DNA of 10,132 bases from Flavobacteriaceae bacterium TMED68 (GTDB lineage Bacteria; Bacteroidota; Bacteroidia; Flavobacteriales; Flavobacteriaceae). The notes beneath the pieces were generated by a model. It was given only the letters and a program-made list of their open reading frames with translations. It was not told the origin of the DNA and made no database searches. Location: positions 137,008-147,139 of the forward strand of contig NHDV01000024.1 of the NCBI GenBank assembly GCA_002167525.1. The letters run 5' to 3'. Every line of letters starts with the position of its first letter. The stretch's first letter is position 1. Positions 1 to 7,805 of this stretch are shown piece by piece. Both the position numbers and the translations under genes were made by a program.

Positions 1-108
1 TTTATTGACGAAAAATCTAATTTTTTAAAAGAACTTAAGATTTTTATCTCGTTTTCATTTAAGCAACAAGTCTGGTTTCTTAATGCAATTCGCCGAAGAA
101 TTTTTTAA
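1..108 (+). CDS. C-terminal end of an unidentified protein (partial, runs in from the left edge)
   Basis: Reading from base 1, this frame stays open for 35 codons and ends at a TAA at 106-108. The translated tail begins FIDEKSNFLKEL and ends VWFLNAIRRRIF, a lysine/arginine-rich and aromatic-rich end with codon choices (GAA, AAA, TTA, AAT) like the neighbouring real genes. A run this long without a stop is uncommon by chance in DNA this AT-rich. The stop also falls on the stop of the convergent gene (105-107), a tidy tail-to-tail arrangement. No start or domain is visible because the gene lies mostly outside the window, and I do not recognise the family. The opposite strand is also open here in one frame but has no ATG, so it is less credible. 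This is a reasonable inference, not a certainty. Confidence 0.4.
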   Translation, partial: FIDEKSNFLKELKIFISFSFKQQVWFLNAIRRRIF

Positions 109-1085
109 AATTCTCTCTTCATTAAATTTTCCCCAAAGTTTTTAAATATATTTTTTACCTCCGCACTGATTTCTAGATTAGAAAGTTTTTTAAATGCCTT
201 TATTGTGTAATCGTTTACCAATTTCATGCAAGCTTCTCCAGCATTTGTTTTGTCAAAAATAGACTTAACTGCATCTATTTTTTTATTGCCTAATTCATCA
301 CCTGTTCTTTTGTCATACCATTTTAATAATTCTTTTTTTTCATTTGTAGAACCATTAGACATCGCATAATGGAACAGTATCGTCTTTTTATTTTCAATTA
401 TATCACCTCCAATTTTTTTCCCAAAAGAAATTGAATCACCATATACATCAAGATAGTCATCTTGAATCTGAAAGGCTATTCCTAGTAATTCTCCAAATTC
501 ATAAATAGCCTCTAAATCATCCTGTGATGCATCTGCTATCAAAGCACCCATTTTTAAAGCACATCCTATTAGAACCGCTGTTTTTAATCTTATCATTTCT
601 AAATAATTATTTTGATTGACATCAACTTTCTCCTCAAAATCTATGTCATATTGTTGTCCCTCACATACTTCTAGGGCAGTTTTATTCAATAGTTTTGTAA
701 GTTTAGAAAAAAGTGGATTTTCGTAATCCTCTAATGCCTGATAGGCTTTTATTAGCATAACGTCTCCAGAAATAATACCCGTATTAATATTCCATTTGTT
801 ATGTACTGTTACAGAACCTCTTCTTAATTCAGCACTATCCATTATATCATCATGAACTAGAGTGAAATTGTGAAAAATTTCTACTGCTAAAGCAGCGCTT
901 ACTGCTTCTTTATATTTGTGCCCAAATAAATCAGCTGACATTAGTACTAATAATGGACGTATTCGTTTACCTCCTAGATTAAGTATGTATTGAATAGGTT
1001 CGTAAAGATTTTCGGGTGATTTTTTATCTAAATAATTTTTTAAGCCAGACTCGAAAGCATCCCTGTATTTTTTTTCATTTTTCAT
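105..1085 (-). CDS. Polyprenyl diphosphate synthase (short-chain, FPP/GGPP-type)
   Basis: This is a cytoplasmic trans-prenyltransferase that condenses allylic diphosphates with isopentenyl diphosphate, feeding quinone, carotenoid or undecaprenyl precursor synthesis. The 326 residues match the family's usual length and show all its signatures. GGKRIRP (38-44) binds isopentenyl diphosphate. The first Asp-rich motif is DDIMD at 79-83, followed by R88 and R89. K168/T169 form the conserved KT pair, and the second Asp-rich motif is DDYLD at 209-213 with K223 and K233/K234 downstream. The residue five before the first motif is Phe74, with Thr75 next. In this family an aromatic at -5 (as in archaeal GGPP synthases) limits chain length, whereas long-chain IspB has Ala there, so a C15-C20 product is inferred. 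The ATG at 1083-1085 fits the family N terminus. The gene is divergent from the efflux operon. Upstream there is only a 7-of-8 match to the -7 element (TAATTTTA on the minus strand, 1093-1100) and no clear -33 box. The exact product is unproven, so no symbol is given. Confidence 0.93.
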   Translation of the reverse strand: MKNEKKYRDAFESGLKNYLDKKSPENLYEPIQYILNLGGKRIRPLLVLMSADLFGHKYKEAVSAALAVEIFHNFTLVHDDIMDSAELRRGSVTVHNKWNINTGIISGDVMLIKAYQALEDYENPLFSKLTKLLNKTALEVCEGQQYDIDFEEKVDVNQNNYLEMIRLKTAVLIGCALKMGALIADASQDDLEAIYEFGELLGIAFQIQDDYLDVYGDSISFGKKIGGDIIENKKTILFHYAMSNGSTNEKKELLKWYDKRTGDELGNKKIDAVKSIFDKTNAGEACMKLVNDYTIKAFKKLSNLEISAEVKNIFKNFGENLMKREF

Positions 1086-1113
1086 ATAAGTATAAAATTA
1101 AGATTTTTAATAA

Positions 1114-1147
1114 GAAACTTTGAAAACTTTTTTTGTATTTAAGTTTC
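1114..1147. promoter_or_regulatory. Possible operator: cluster of GAAACTT half-sites around the -33 box
   Basis: Three copies of one short motif surround the promoter: GAAACTT at 1114-1120, GAAAACTT at 1122-1129, and the inverted AAGTTTC at 1141-1147. The first and third form a 7-bp inverted repeat. The second and third form a 6-bp inverted repeat with an 11-nt spacer, centred on the -33 TTTG. TetR-family dimers bind palindromes placed this way, so the upstream regulator is the natural candidate ligand. In DNA this AT-rich, 6-7-bp inverted repeats can arise by chance, so the call is weak. Confidence 0.25.
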
Positions 1148-1161
1148 CTTTTTTATATTTG
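1132..1161 (+). promoter_or_regulatory. Bacteroidetes-type promoter of the TetR/efflux operon
   Basis: A TTTG at 1132-1135 is followed after 18 nt by TATATTTG at 1154-1161, an exact match to the -7 consensus TAnnTTTG used by the Bacteroidetes primary sigma factor. The spacing lies within the range reported for flavobacterial promoters. Transcription would begin a few bases downstream, near 1165-1167, leaving only a handful of nucleotides before the ATG at 1169. The call rests on consensus matching; no transcript data are available here. Confidence 0.6.
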
Positions 1162-1168
1162 TAAAAAC

Positions 1169-1774
1169 ATGAAGGAAAAAATCATAGATATTGCTATTAC
1201 AGAATTTTCGAACTACGGTTTTAAGAGTGTTACTGTAGATGACATTGCATTGAAAATGGGTGTTTCAAAAAAAACAATCTACGCTCATTTCCCAAAAAAG
1301 GAGACTCTAGTCGAAACAAGTGTCATGAAACATTTTGAAATTGTTATAGAAAAAATTCTTTTTATTTCTAAACATTCTAAAGATCCGATTATAGAATTAT
1401 ACCAAATGAATAAAGAGGCTTTGAAGCATCTATCAAACGAAAAAAATTCACCTATTTATCAACTGCAAAAATATTACCAAAACATCTATCAAAAATTGCA
1501 AATAAAGGAGTTTACTGTTTTGGGAGAGATGTTTTCAAAAAGTCTTTTAAGAGGGATTGAAACAGGTCTTTTTCGTTCAGAAATCAATATAGATTTTGTT
1601 ACTAGGATTTTTTTTAATGGCATCAGGGGGATTCAAGATCTAGAACTTTTCCCAATTGAAAAATATAAAAACGAAAAATTACTAATTCACTTCACAGAGT
1701 ATCATTTAAGAGCAATCTGTACTCAAAACGGAATTGAAAAATTAAATCAATACAAAAAAGAGCTAAACGTATGA
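1169..1774 (+). CDS. TetR/AcrR-family transcriptional regulator of the efflux operon
   Basis: This is a 201-residue DNA-binding regulator, a normal TetR-family length. The N-terminal helix-turn-helix is clear: helix 1 covers about residues 3-17, and the recognition region runs from VTVDDIALKMGVSKKTIYAHF (21-41) into the conserved FPKKETL segment at 41-47. The remainder (about 50-201) is the variable ligand-binding and dimerisation domain, which does not reveal the ligand. I place the start at the ATG at 1169. An in-frame TTG at 1133 would add 12 residues lacking homology and would lie inside the promoter. The stop overlaps the start of the channel gene by four bases (ATGA, 1771-1774), implying translational coupling. 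As first gene of an RND operon, it most likely represses that operon and itself, with release by a pump substrate. This is inferred from the family (AcrR, TtgR and BmeR follow the same logic). Confidence 0.93.
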   Translation: MKEKIIDIAITEFSNYGFKSVTVDDIALKMGVSKKTIYAHFPKKETLVETSVMKHFEIVIEKILFISKHSKDPIIELYQMNKEALKHLSNEKNSPIYQLQKYYQNIYQKLQIKEFTVLGEMFSKSLLRGIETGLFRSEINIDFVTRIFFNGIRGIQDLELFPIEKYKNEKLLIHFTEYHLRAICTQNGIEKLNQYKKELNV

Positions 1775-3114
1775 TTTCAAAATATTATTGCATTTCATTT
1801 CTTATATGTAGCTTAAATTTTACGTTTGCTCAACAACTACCTGAGGAAGTAACTCTAGAACAAGCTATTGCTTTTGGAGAAAAAAATAATCGTAATATTC
1901 AGAAAGCTAACCTTGAAATTAGAAAAGCTTACAAGGACCAATGGAGCACAATTGCTATTGGTTTGCCACAAATAAGTGCAAATGCAAACTATCAAAATTT
2001 TTTAGAATTACCTACCTCCCTAATTCCAGCACAATTCTTTGGAGGAAATGAAGGTGATTTTGCAGAAGTACAGTTTGGAACCCCACAGACAATGACAGCT
2101 GGTGTTACAATTCAACAACTAATTTTTGACGGGTCCTATATAGTTGGTCTAGAAGCATCCAAAATTTTCCTGAAAATATCAGAAAATATTTTTGAGAAGA
2201 CTGTTCTTGAGGTTAGAAAAAATATTGTTAATGCTTATTCATCAGTCCTTTTAGCTAGGGAAAATATTAGGTTACTAGAAAAAAATAGAAATAACTTAAC
2301 AAGTACGCTAAATGAATTAAACCAATTGTTCATTAATGGATTTGAAGAAGAAGAAAGCGTAGAACAAATACGACTAACTTTATCCGGAATTGAATCGCAA
2401 GTTAGATATGCTAGAAACATTGAGCGAATAACTTTAAATATGCTTAAATTTCTAATGGGTTTTCCGACAAATTCTCCCTTAATTTTATCTGACACTTTAG
2501 ATAAAATGACTAATGAAAGTCTATTTAGATTTCAGATCCCTGAAGACATGAATCTAAATAATAACATCGACATAAAAATTGCTGAAAATAATTTACTTTC
2601 CGAGACTTTGTTGTACCGTTACGAAAAATCAAAGGGGCTACCAAAATTGACAGCATTTTTAAACGGAAACTACACCGGAAATAGCGACAGCTTTTCTTTT
2701 ACACAAACAGATCAAAAGTGGTTTGGAGCTGCATTATTTGGAGTTAATCTTCAAATCCCTGTTTTTAGTTCATTACGAAGGAGTGCACTTTCTCAAAAAG
2801 CAAAAATTTCTGTTTCCCAAGCTGAAAACGATTTAAAAGAGACTAAAGAAAGAATTTTAATCGAGGTGAAAGCTGCCGATAATGAATACCAACTAGCAAT
2901 AGAAAATTATTTTACTAATAAGGAAAATCTTGAGTTAGCTAATCGAATTGAACAGAAAAATACAGTCAAATATTTTGAGGGAGTTGCCAGTTCTTTTGAA
3001 TTAAGAGAGGCACAACTACAACTTTATAGTGCTCAAAATAAATATGTTAAATCAATTCAAGAGGTAATTCAAAAAAAATTATTCCTAGAAACCCTCATAA
3101 ACACACCTCAATAA
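1771..3114 (+). CDS. TolC-family outer-membrane efflux channel
   Basis: This is the outer-membrane component of the tripartite pump; three copies would form a beta-barrel with a long periplasmic alpha-helical duct. The 447-residue precursor starts with a signal peptide (hydrophobic 5-19, likely cleavage after Ala20 in FTFA-QQ). It shows the internal duplication typical of OEP proteins. GLPQISANANY at 64-74 is echoed by GLPKLTAFLNGNY at 289-301, each entering a beta-strand. IQQLIFDGS near 114-122 is echoed by LQIPVFSS near 327-334, each leading into a long helix. Helical hairpins fill about 120-215 and 333-440. No lipobox is seen, so unlike many OprM-type channels it is probably not lipidated. 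It follows the regulator with a 4-bp overlap and precedes the adaptor by 9 nt, so a role outside this pump is unlikely, though TolC proteins can serve several pumps. Confidence 0.94.
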   Translation: MISKYYCISFLICSLNFTFAQQLPEEVTLEQAIAFGEKNNRNIQKANLEIRKAYKDQWSTIAIGLPQISANANYQNFLELPTSLIPAQFFGGNEGDFAEVQFGTPQTMTAGVTIQQLIFDGSYIVGLEASKIFLKISENIFEKTVLEVRKNIVNAYSSVLLARENIRLLEKNRNNLTSTLNELNQLFINGFEEEESVEQIRLTLSGIESQVRYARNIERITLNMLKFLMGFPTNSPLILSDTLDKMTNESLFRFQIPEDMNLNNNIDIKIAENNLLSETLLYRYEKSKGLPKLTAFLNGNYTGNSDSFSFTQTDQKWFGAALFGVNLQIPVFSSLRRSALSQKAKISVSQAENDLKETKERILIEVKAADNEYQLAIENYFTNKENLELANRIEQKNTVKYFEGVASSFELREAQLQLYSAQNKYVKSIQEVIQKKLFLETLINTPQ

Positions 3115-3123
3115 CAAATAAAA

Positions 3124-4296
3124 ATGAAAAAAATTATCTGTCTCTATTGCATATATATGATCTTAATAAGCTGCAATCCAGGAAAATCAGAAATTACCAC
3201 TAATGATCTTCAATCAAATAACAGTATTTCTGATCTAAATGTAAAAAAAGCGGAGTACTCCAAAAAGATAAATGAACTAAATCTTGAACTAGATAAAATA
3301 AATGAAGCTATAAAATCAATGGGTGGAGAAGAGAAACGTTCATTGATCACCGCTTTTGAAATCAAAAAACAACCCTTTGAACATGAAATTGAAGTTCAGG
3401 CAAATATCAAGACTCGCCAAAATGTTTTAATATTTCCAGAATTTTCGGGAAGATTAATCGAAATGAAAGTTACTGAAGGCCAAAGGGTAAAAAAAGGGAA
3501 ACTTTTAGCTGTCATTGATGATGCAGGTTTGAAAAGTCAATTAGATCAAATGAAATTGGAATTATCATTAGCTAAAACTTCCTATAACAGGACAAAAAGA
3601 CTATGGGAGCAAAAAATTGGCTCGGAGATGATGTATTTGGAATCAAGAACTCGTTTTAAAAGAGCACAAAAACAAGTGGCGCAAATGAGAAAACAGTTAG
3701 CAAGGACAAAGATTTATGCCCCTTTTGATGGTATTATTGACGAAATATCAGCAAGACTAGGAGGTAATCTTGTCCCCGGGGTAACCCCTGTACTCAGAAT
3801 TGTTAATCTTGATAATATGTTCGCTGAATCAGATGTTCCAGAAAACTATATTCCAAATATAAGAGTTGGAAGTAAAGCAACTGTAACTATACCTGCGTTA
3901 AATCAGTCTCAAAAAACAGAAATCGAAAAGACAGGAAATTTTATTACAGCTAGCAATAGGACATTTCGTGTTGAAGCACCGCTAAAAAATCCAAATGGAT
4001 TTATAAAGCCAAATCTCAACGCTAGGCTTAATGTTGTAGATTATTTCAATCCAGAGGCTATAACAATTCCGTTAAGAGTATTAAGAGAAGATTCGAACCG
4101 AGAAGTTTTTGTTTTTGTACTAATTAAACCTGAGGAAAAGGATGGTTACACAACAGAAAAAAGAAGTATCAAATTAGGTAAGAGTAAAAATGAAATGGTT
4201 GAAGTCCTTAAAGGGCTAACTGTAGGAGAATTAATAGTTGACGATGGAGTAAATCTCTTAGTGGATAATCAGAAAGTAAAAAGAATTATTGAATAA
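3124..4296 (+). CDS. RND efflux periplasmic adaptor (membrane-fusion protein), lipoprotein
   Basis: This is the HlyD/AcrA-type adaptor linking the RND pump to the TolC channel. The 390 residues begin with a lipoprotein signal whose lipobox is LISC at 14-17, so Cys17 should be lipidated and tether the protein to a membrane. A predicted coiled coil at about 36-66 (KKAEYSKKINELNLELDKI and neighbours) lies between the lipid anchor and the core. This is commonly seen in Bacteroidota adaptors but absent from AcrA. The core then follows the family order: half lipoyl domain (about 100-132, with GQRVKKGKLL), alpha-hairpin (134-192), second half lipoyl domain (193-228, with IYAPFDGII), beta-barrel (about 231-305) and membrane-proximal domain (about 310-390). 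The stop shares one base with the pump's start (TAATG, 4294-4298), so the two subunits are probably made in coupled amounts. No metal-binding His/Met-rich segment is visible, which argues against a CusB-type metal role. Confidence 0.94.
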   Translation: MKKIICLYCIYMILISCNPGKSEITTNDLQSNNSISDLNVKKAEYSKKINELNLELDKINEAIKSMGGEEKRSLITAFEIKKQPFEHEIEVQANIKTRQNVLIFPEFSGRLIEMKVTEGQRVKKGKLLAVIDDAGLKSQLDQMKLELSLAKTSYNRTKRLWEQKIGSEMMYLESRTRFKRAQKQVAQMRKQLARTKIYAPFDGIIDEISARLGGNLVPGVTPVLRIVNLDNMFAESDVPENYIPNIRVGSKATVTIPALNQSQKTEIEKTGNFITASNRTFRVEAPLKNPNGFIKPNLNARLNVVDYFNPEAITIPLRVLREDSNREVFVFVLIKPEEKDGYTTEKRSIKLGKSKNEMVEVLKGLTVGELIVDDGVNLLVDNQKVKRIIE

Positions 4297-7200
4297 TGAC
4301 TTCAAAAAAAAATATTATAAAATTTAAAGAATTTTTACTCTCTTCTTGGGCAATAGAACACCGAACTGTCATTTATGTGATTATGACTATTTTCTTTGTA
4401 CTTGGAATTTCAGCCTATTTCTCAATGCCAAGGGAGGCATTTCCTGAAATAAATGATACCAAAGTTTTTGTTAGTACTATTTATCCAGGGAACACTGCTG
4501 AAGATATAGAACGTATTGTTACAGATCCCTTAGAAGAAGCATTAAAAGGTGTTTCAAACCTAGTTGAAATTAAGTCTAATTCATCAGAAGATTTCTCTGT
4601 TATAGATATAGAATTTGACGAAAATATAAGTGTTGCCAATGCCAAACAAAAAGTAAAAGACTTAGTTGATGGAATTACTTCGGGCCCCGATTGGCCTGTT
4701 TTTAATAATGCTAAAGTTGAACCAAATATTTTTGAATTAGACTTTTCAGAATTTCAACCTATTCTAAGTATAAGTCTAATAGGAGACTATCCTATTGAGC
4801 AACTAAAAACTTATGCCGAAAGCATACAAAATCAAATTGAACAATTAACCCAGGTAAAAGAAGTAAAAATTCGTGGGATTCAAACTTTCGAAGTCGAAGT
4901 AGCTGTAGATATCTATAAAATGACTGCATCAAGAGTATCATTTAATGATATTTTAGGTGCTATTTCAAATGAAAACTCCACTATCTCAAGTGGAAATATT
5001 GTTATCGGAGGGCAGAGGCGTAACATACGTTTAACAGGTGAGATTGAAAGGCCTGAAGAACTTGAAAATATTGTTGTAAAAACTGACGGAGGTCCAGTAT
5101 ATCTAGGTGAGATTGCTAAAATAAGTTTTAAAGAAAAAGAGGCAACGTCATATGCGCGTTCTTTTGGTGAGAAAGCAATTTTACTAAATGTTATCAAAAG
5201 AGGTGGTAAAAATCTTATTAAAGCTTCCAGTGAGATAAGAAAAATTGTGGCAAATTTAAAAAAAACTGGTTTCCCCTCAGATATAAAGGTTACGATCTCA
5301 AATGACCTTTCTAATGTAACACTCAATCAAGTAAATGAGCTTGTAAATAGTATCATTTTCGGAATTTTACTCGTAGTAACAGTACTAATGTTTTTCTTAG
5401 GATTTAGAAATGCATTATTTGTAGGATTTGCTATACCAATGTCGATGTTTATGTCATTTATGATACTTTCAACGCTTGGATACACAATGAATACTATGGT
5501 TCTATTCGGCCTTGTAATGGGATTAGGTATGCTGGTAGATAATGGAATTGTTGTTGTAGAAAATGTATATCGTTTAATGGAAAAGGAAGGCATGTCAAGA
5601 ATATCTGCTGCAAAAGCAGGAATAGGTGAGATTGCATTCCCAATTATTGTCTCAACTGCAACTACCATTGCAGCTTTTATACCTCTTGGGGCATGGCCAG
5701 GTTTAATGGGAGAATTCATGATTTATTTCCCAATTACTCTTTCAGTGGTTTTAGGCTCTTCATTAATAGTTGCAATTTTTTTCAATTCAATGTTAGTGTC
5801 ACAATTTATGGAGATTAAGGATCGTGAAATCACAAGTAAGTCTCTTTGGCGTTTAACTATTATTTTGGGTAGTTTAGGAATTATTCTATTACTTGGAAAT
5901 CAAAATTTCCGGCTTTTTGGAAATTTAATGCTCCTGACACCAATATTATTTTGGATGTACAAACTTTTTATTAAAAATTTAGCAAATACATTTCAAAATA
6001 CTTTTTTAATCAAACTTGAAAATGGTTATCGTAAGTTTTTGACGTTTGCTTTAAGTGGTTATAAACCAGTCTTTTTTCTAGGCGGGACATTTTTCTTATT
6101 ATTTACTTCCTTCGTTTTAATGGGAATTTTTCCACCACGTGTTGAATTTTTTCCTGAAAACCAACCTCAACAAATACTTGTGTTAATAGAATATCCTGAT
6201 GGGACTGCCATTGAAAAAACTAATCGAATTACAAAAAAAATTGAATCGCAGGTTTTCGAAGTAATGGACCGCCCGAAATACAACAAAAATAAATTTAATC
6301 TCCTAGTGGAATCAGGAGTAGCTCAAGTTGGTGAAGGTGCTGGAAATCCCTTTATAGACGGTGGAAATACAAACGAACTCCCTCATAAGGGGAAAATTAC
6401 ACTTACAATGCGAGAATTTAAATTGCGTGAGGGTATATCTAGTGAAGAATTAAGAAAAGATATTCAACAACAGTTAGATGGTAAGTTTCCAGGAGTTGCT
6501 ATTTCAGTAGAGAAGGATGCGAATGGTCCTCCAGCAGGATATCCAATAACAATTGAAATTACTGGGAAAGAATATATAGAATTGGTTGAAACAGCAAAAT
6601 CTATGAAAGATTACCTGAATCAAATAAATGTTGCTGGTGTTGAGGAACTTAAAATTGATGTAAGTAAAAATAAACCTGGAGTAAAAATAAATATTGATCG
6701 TAAAAAAGCAGGTGAATTAGGGGTATCAACATCTCAAGTAGGGCAACTTTTAAGAAGCTCACTTTTCGGAACTAAAGCTGGAATATTTAAAAAAGACGGA
6801 GAAGATTATGAAATCAACGTTCGTTTTAATAAATCTAATCGTTACGATAATAATGCTTTATTTAACCAGAATATTATTTTTAGGGATCCGGCAAATGGTC
6901 AAATTAAAGAAATTCCGGTTACTTCATTAATTGAAAGAAATAATATTACCAGCTTTAATACCATTAAGCATCGACAACTTAATCGGGTAGTTACGTTATA
7001 TTCTGACGTTTTAGCAGGTTTTAATGCAAATGCTGTTGTCAATAACATAAAAAAAGCTTTACTAAGTTATAATTTGGCAGATAATATTCAATTCAAATTT
7101 TCTGGTGAAATCGAAGAACAAGAAAAAAATATGTCCTTTCTATCAAATGCACTTTTAGCTGCTTTAGGATTAATATTGTTACTACTCGTGTTTCAATTTA

Positions 7201-7742
7201 ATTCAATTTCTAAACCAATTATTATTTTACTTTCTATCTTTCTTAGTTTTACAGGAGTATTTCTTGGATTGATGGCTTTTCAGATGCCATTTGTTATTTT
7301 AATGACCATGATGGGTATCATTTCATTAGCAGGAATTGTTGTGAATAACGGAGTAGTTCTTTTAGATTATACACAGTTGTTGATTGATAGAAAAACTATC
7401 GAGCTCAAACTTCCTGAAGGTTCTATTTTAGAAAAAAATGAAGCGATCAAAGCAATGATAGAGGGTGGTACCGCAAGGTTAAGGCCTGTTATACTTACAG
7501 CAATAACAACTGTTCTAGGTTTAATACCTCTTGCAATCGGTCTCAATATTGATTTTTTCTCTTTATTGTCAGACCTAGATCCAAAAATCTATATTGGAGG
7601 TGATAACGTTATTTTTTGGGGCCCTTTAGCATGGACCGTAATATTTGGCTTAACTTTTGCCACATTCCTAACCCTTGTAATCGTGCCTGCAACTTTTTCA
7701 ATTATATATTCAATTAAAGTTTGGATCAAGAAAAAATTATAA
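4296..7742 (+). CDS. RND-family inner-membrane efflux pump (HAE-like permease)
   Basis: This is the proton-driven pump of the tripartite system, 1148 residues, somewhat longer than AcrB (1049). TM1 is about 24-43. A large periplasmic loop follows to 350, then TM2-TM6 (351-502), TM7 (591-611), a second periplasmic loop (612-948) and TM8-TM12 (949-1139). TM4 carries GMLVDNGIVVVEN (411-423), the RND signature. Asp415 matches AcrB Asp407, but the Asp408 position is Asn416. In TM10, GIVVNNGVVLLDY (1013-1025) puts Asn1017 where AcrB has Lys940. Arg1061 and Thr1068 match Arg971 and Thr978. Two extra hydrophobic stretches (519-533 and 541-557) lie between TM6 and TM7. TM4 lacks the CusA-type sequence and no methionine relay was recognised, so a heavy-metal pump is unlikely. 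Drug, bile-salt-like, lipid or dye export is possible, but the substrate is unknown. The gene ends the efflux operon, 63 nt before aspS. Confidence 0.95.
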   Translation: MTSKKNIIKFKEFLLSSWAIEHRTVIYVIMTIFFVLGISAYFSMPREAFPEINDTKVFVSTIYPGNTAEDIERIVTDPLEEALKGVSNLVEIKSNSSEDFSVIDIEFDENISVANAKQKVKDLVDGITSGPDWPVFNNAKVEPNIFELDFSEFQPILSISLIGDYPIEQLKTYAESIQNQIEQLTQVKEVKIRGIQTFEVEVAVDIYKMTASRVSFNDILGAISNENSTISSGNIVIGGQRRNIRLTGEIERPEELENIVVKTDGGPVYLGEIAKISFKEKEATSYARSFGEKAILLNVIKRGGKNLIKASSEIRKIVANLKKTGFPSDIKVTISNDLSNVTLNQVNELVNSIIFGILLVVTVLMFFLGFRNALFVGFAIPMSMFMSFMILSTLGYTMNTMVLFGLVMGLGMLVDNGIVVVENVYRLMEKEGMSRISAAKAGIGEIAFPIIVSTATTIAAFIPLGAWPGLMGEFMIYFPITLSVVLGSSLIVAIFFNSMLVSQFMEIKDREITSKSLWRLTIILGSLGIILLLGNQNFRLFGNLMLLTPILFWMYKLFIKNLANTFQNTFLIKLENGYRKFLTFALSGYKPVFFLGGTFFLLFTSFVLMGIFPPRVEFFPENQPQQILVLIEYPDGTAIEKTNRITKKIESQVFEVMDRPKYNKNKFNLLVESGVAQVGEGAGNPFIDGGNTNELPHKGKITLTMREFKLREGISSEELRKDIQQQLDGKFPGVAISVEKDANGPPAGYPITIEITGKEYIELVETAKSMKDYLNQINVAGVEELKIDVSKNKPGVKINIDRKKAGELGVSTSQVGQLLRSSLFGTKAGIFKKDGEDYEINVRFNKSNRYDNNALFNQNIIFRDPANGQIKEIPVTSLIERNNITSFNTIKHRQLNRVVTLYSDVLAGFNANAVVNNIKKALLSYNLADNIQFKFSGEIEEQEKNMSFLSNALLAALGLILLLLVFQFNSISKPIIILLSIFLSFTGVFLGLMAFQMPFVILMTMMGIISLAGIVVNNGVVLLDYTQLLIDRKTIELKLPEGSILEKNEAIKAMIEGGTARLRPVILTAITTVLGLIPLAIGLNIDFFSLLSDLDPKIYIGGDNVIFWGPLAWTVIFGLTFATFLTLVIVPATFSIIYSIKVWIKKKL

Positions 7743-7805
7743 AGAATACAAAATCATACCGCAAACGTATCAGGATTTTTTATTTTTACTTCAACTAGAA
7801 ATATT

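Noticed and set aside
1..104. Minus-strand open frame continuing past the prenyl synthase stop, suggesting read-through or a shortened C terminus
   Set aside because: The synthase already has the usual family length and all motifs. The continuation has no ATG and is better explained as the shadow of the plus-strand frame.
1133..1168. Upstream TTG start adding 12 residues to the TetR regulator
   Set aside because: The extension (YLSFLFYICKN) does not look like a TetR N terminus and would overlap the -33 and -7 promoter elements. The ATG at 1169 gives the standard family start.
2235..2495. Minus-strand open frame inside the TolC-type gene
   Set aside because: It lies wholly within a clear coding gene, with a serine/phenylalanine-rich composition typical of antisense shadows and no domain or promoter.
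4913..5719. Two consecutive minus-strand open frames inside the RND gene
   Set aside because: Their Ile/Ser/Pro-rich translation mirrors the RND membrane and porter codons, and no recognisable domain is present.
3124..7742. Heavy-metal (Cus/Czc-type) efflux system
   Set aside because: The pump has the HAE-like LVDN TM4 signature, not the CusA form. No methionine relay or metal-binding segment was recognised in pump or adaptor, and the regulator is TetR, not MerR or two-component.
7757..7789. Possible terminator between the RND gene and aspS (ATAC-N7-GTAT followed by T-rich sequence)
   Set aside because: A 4-bp A/T-rich stem with a 7-nt loop is too weak to support termination.
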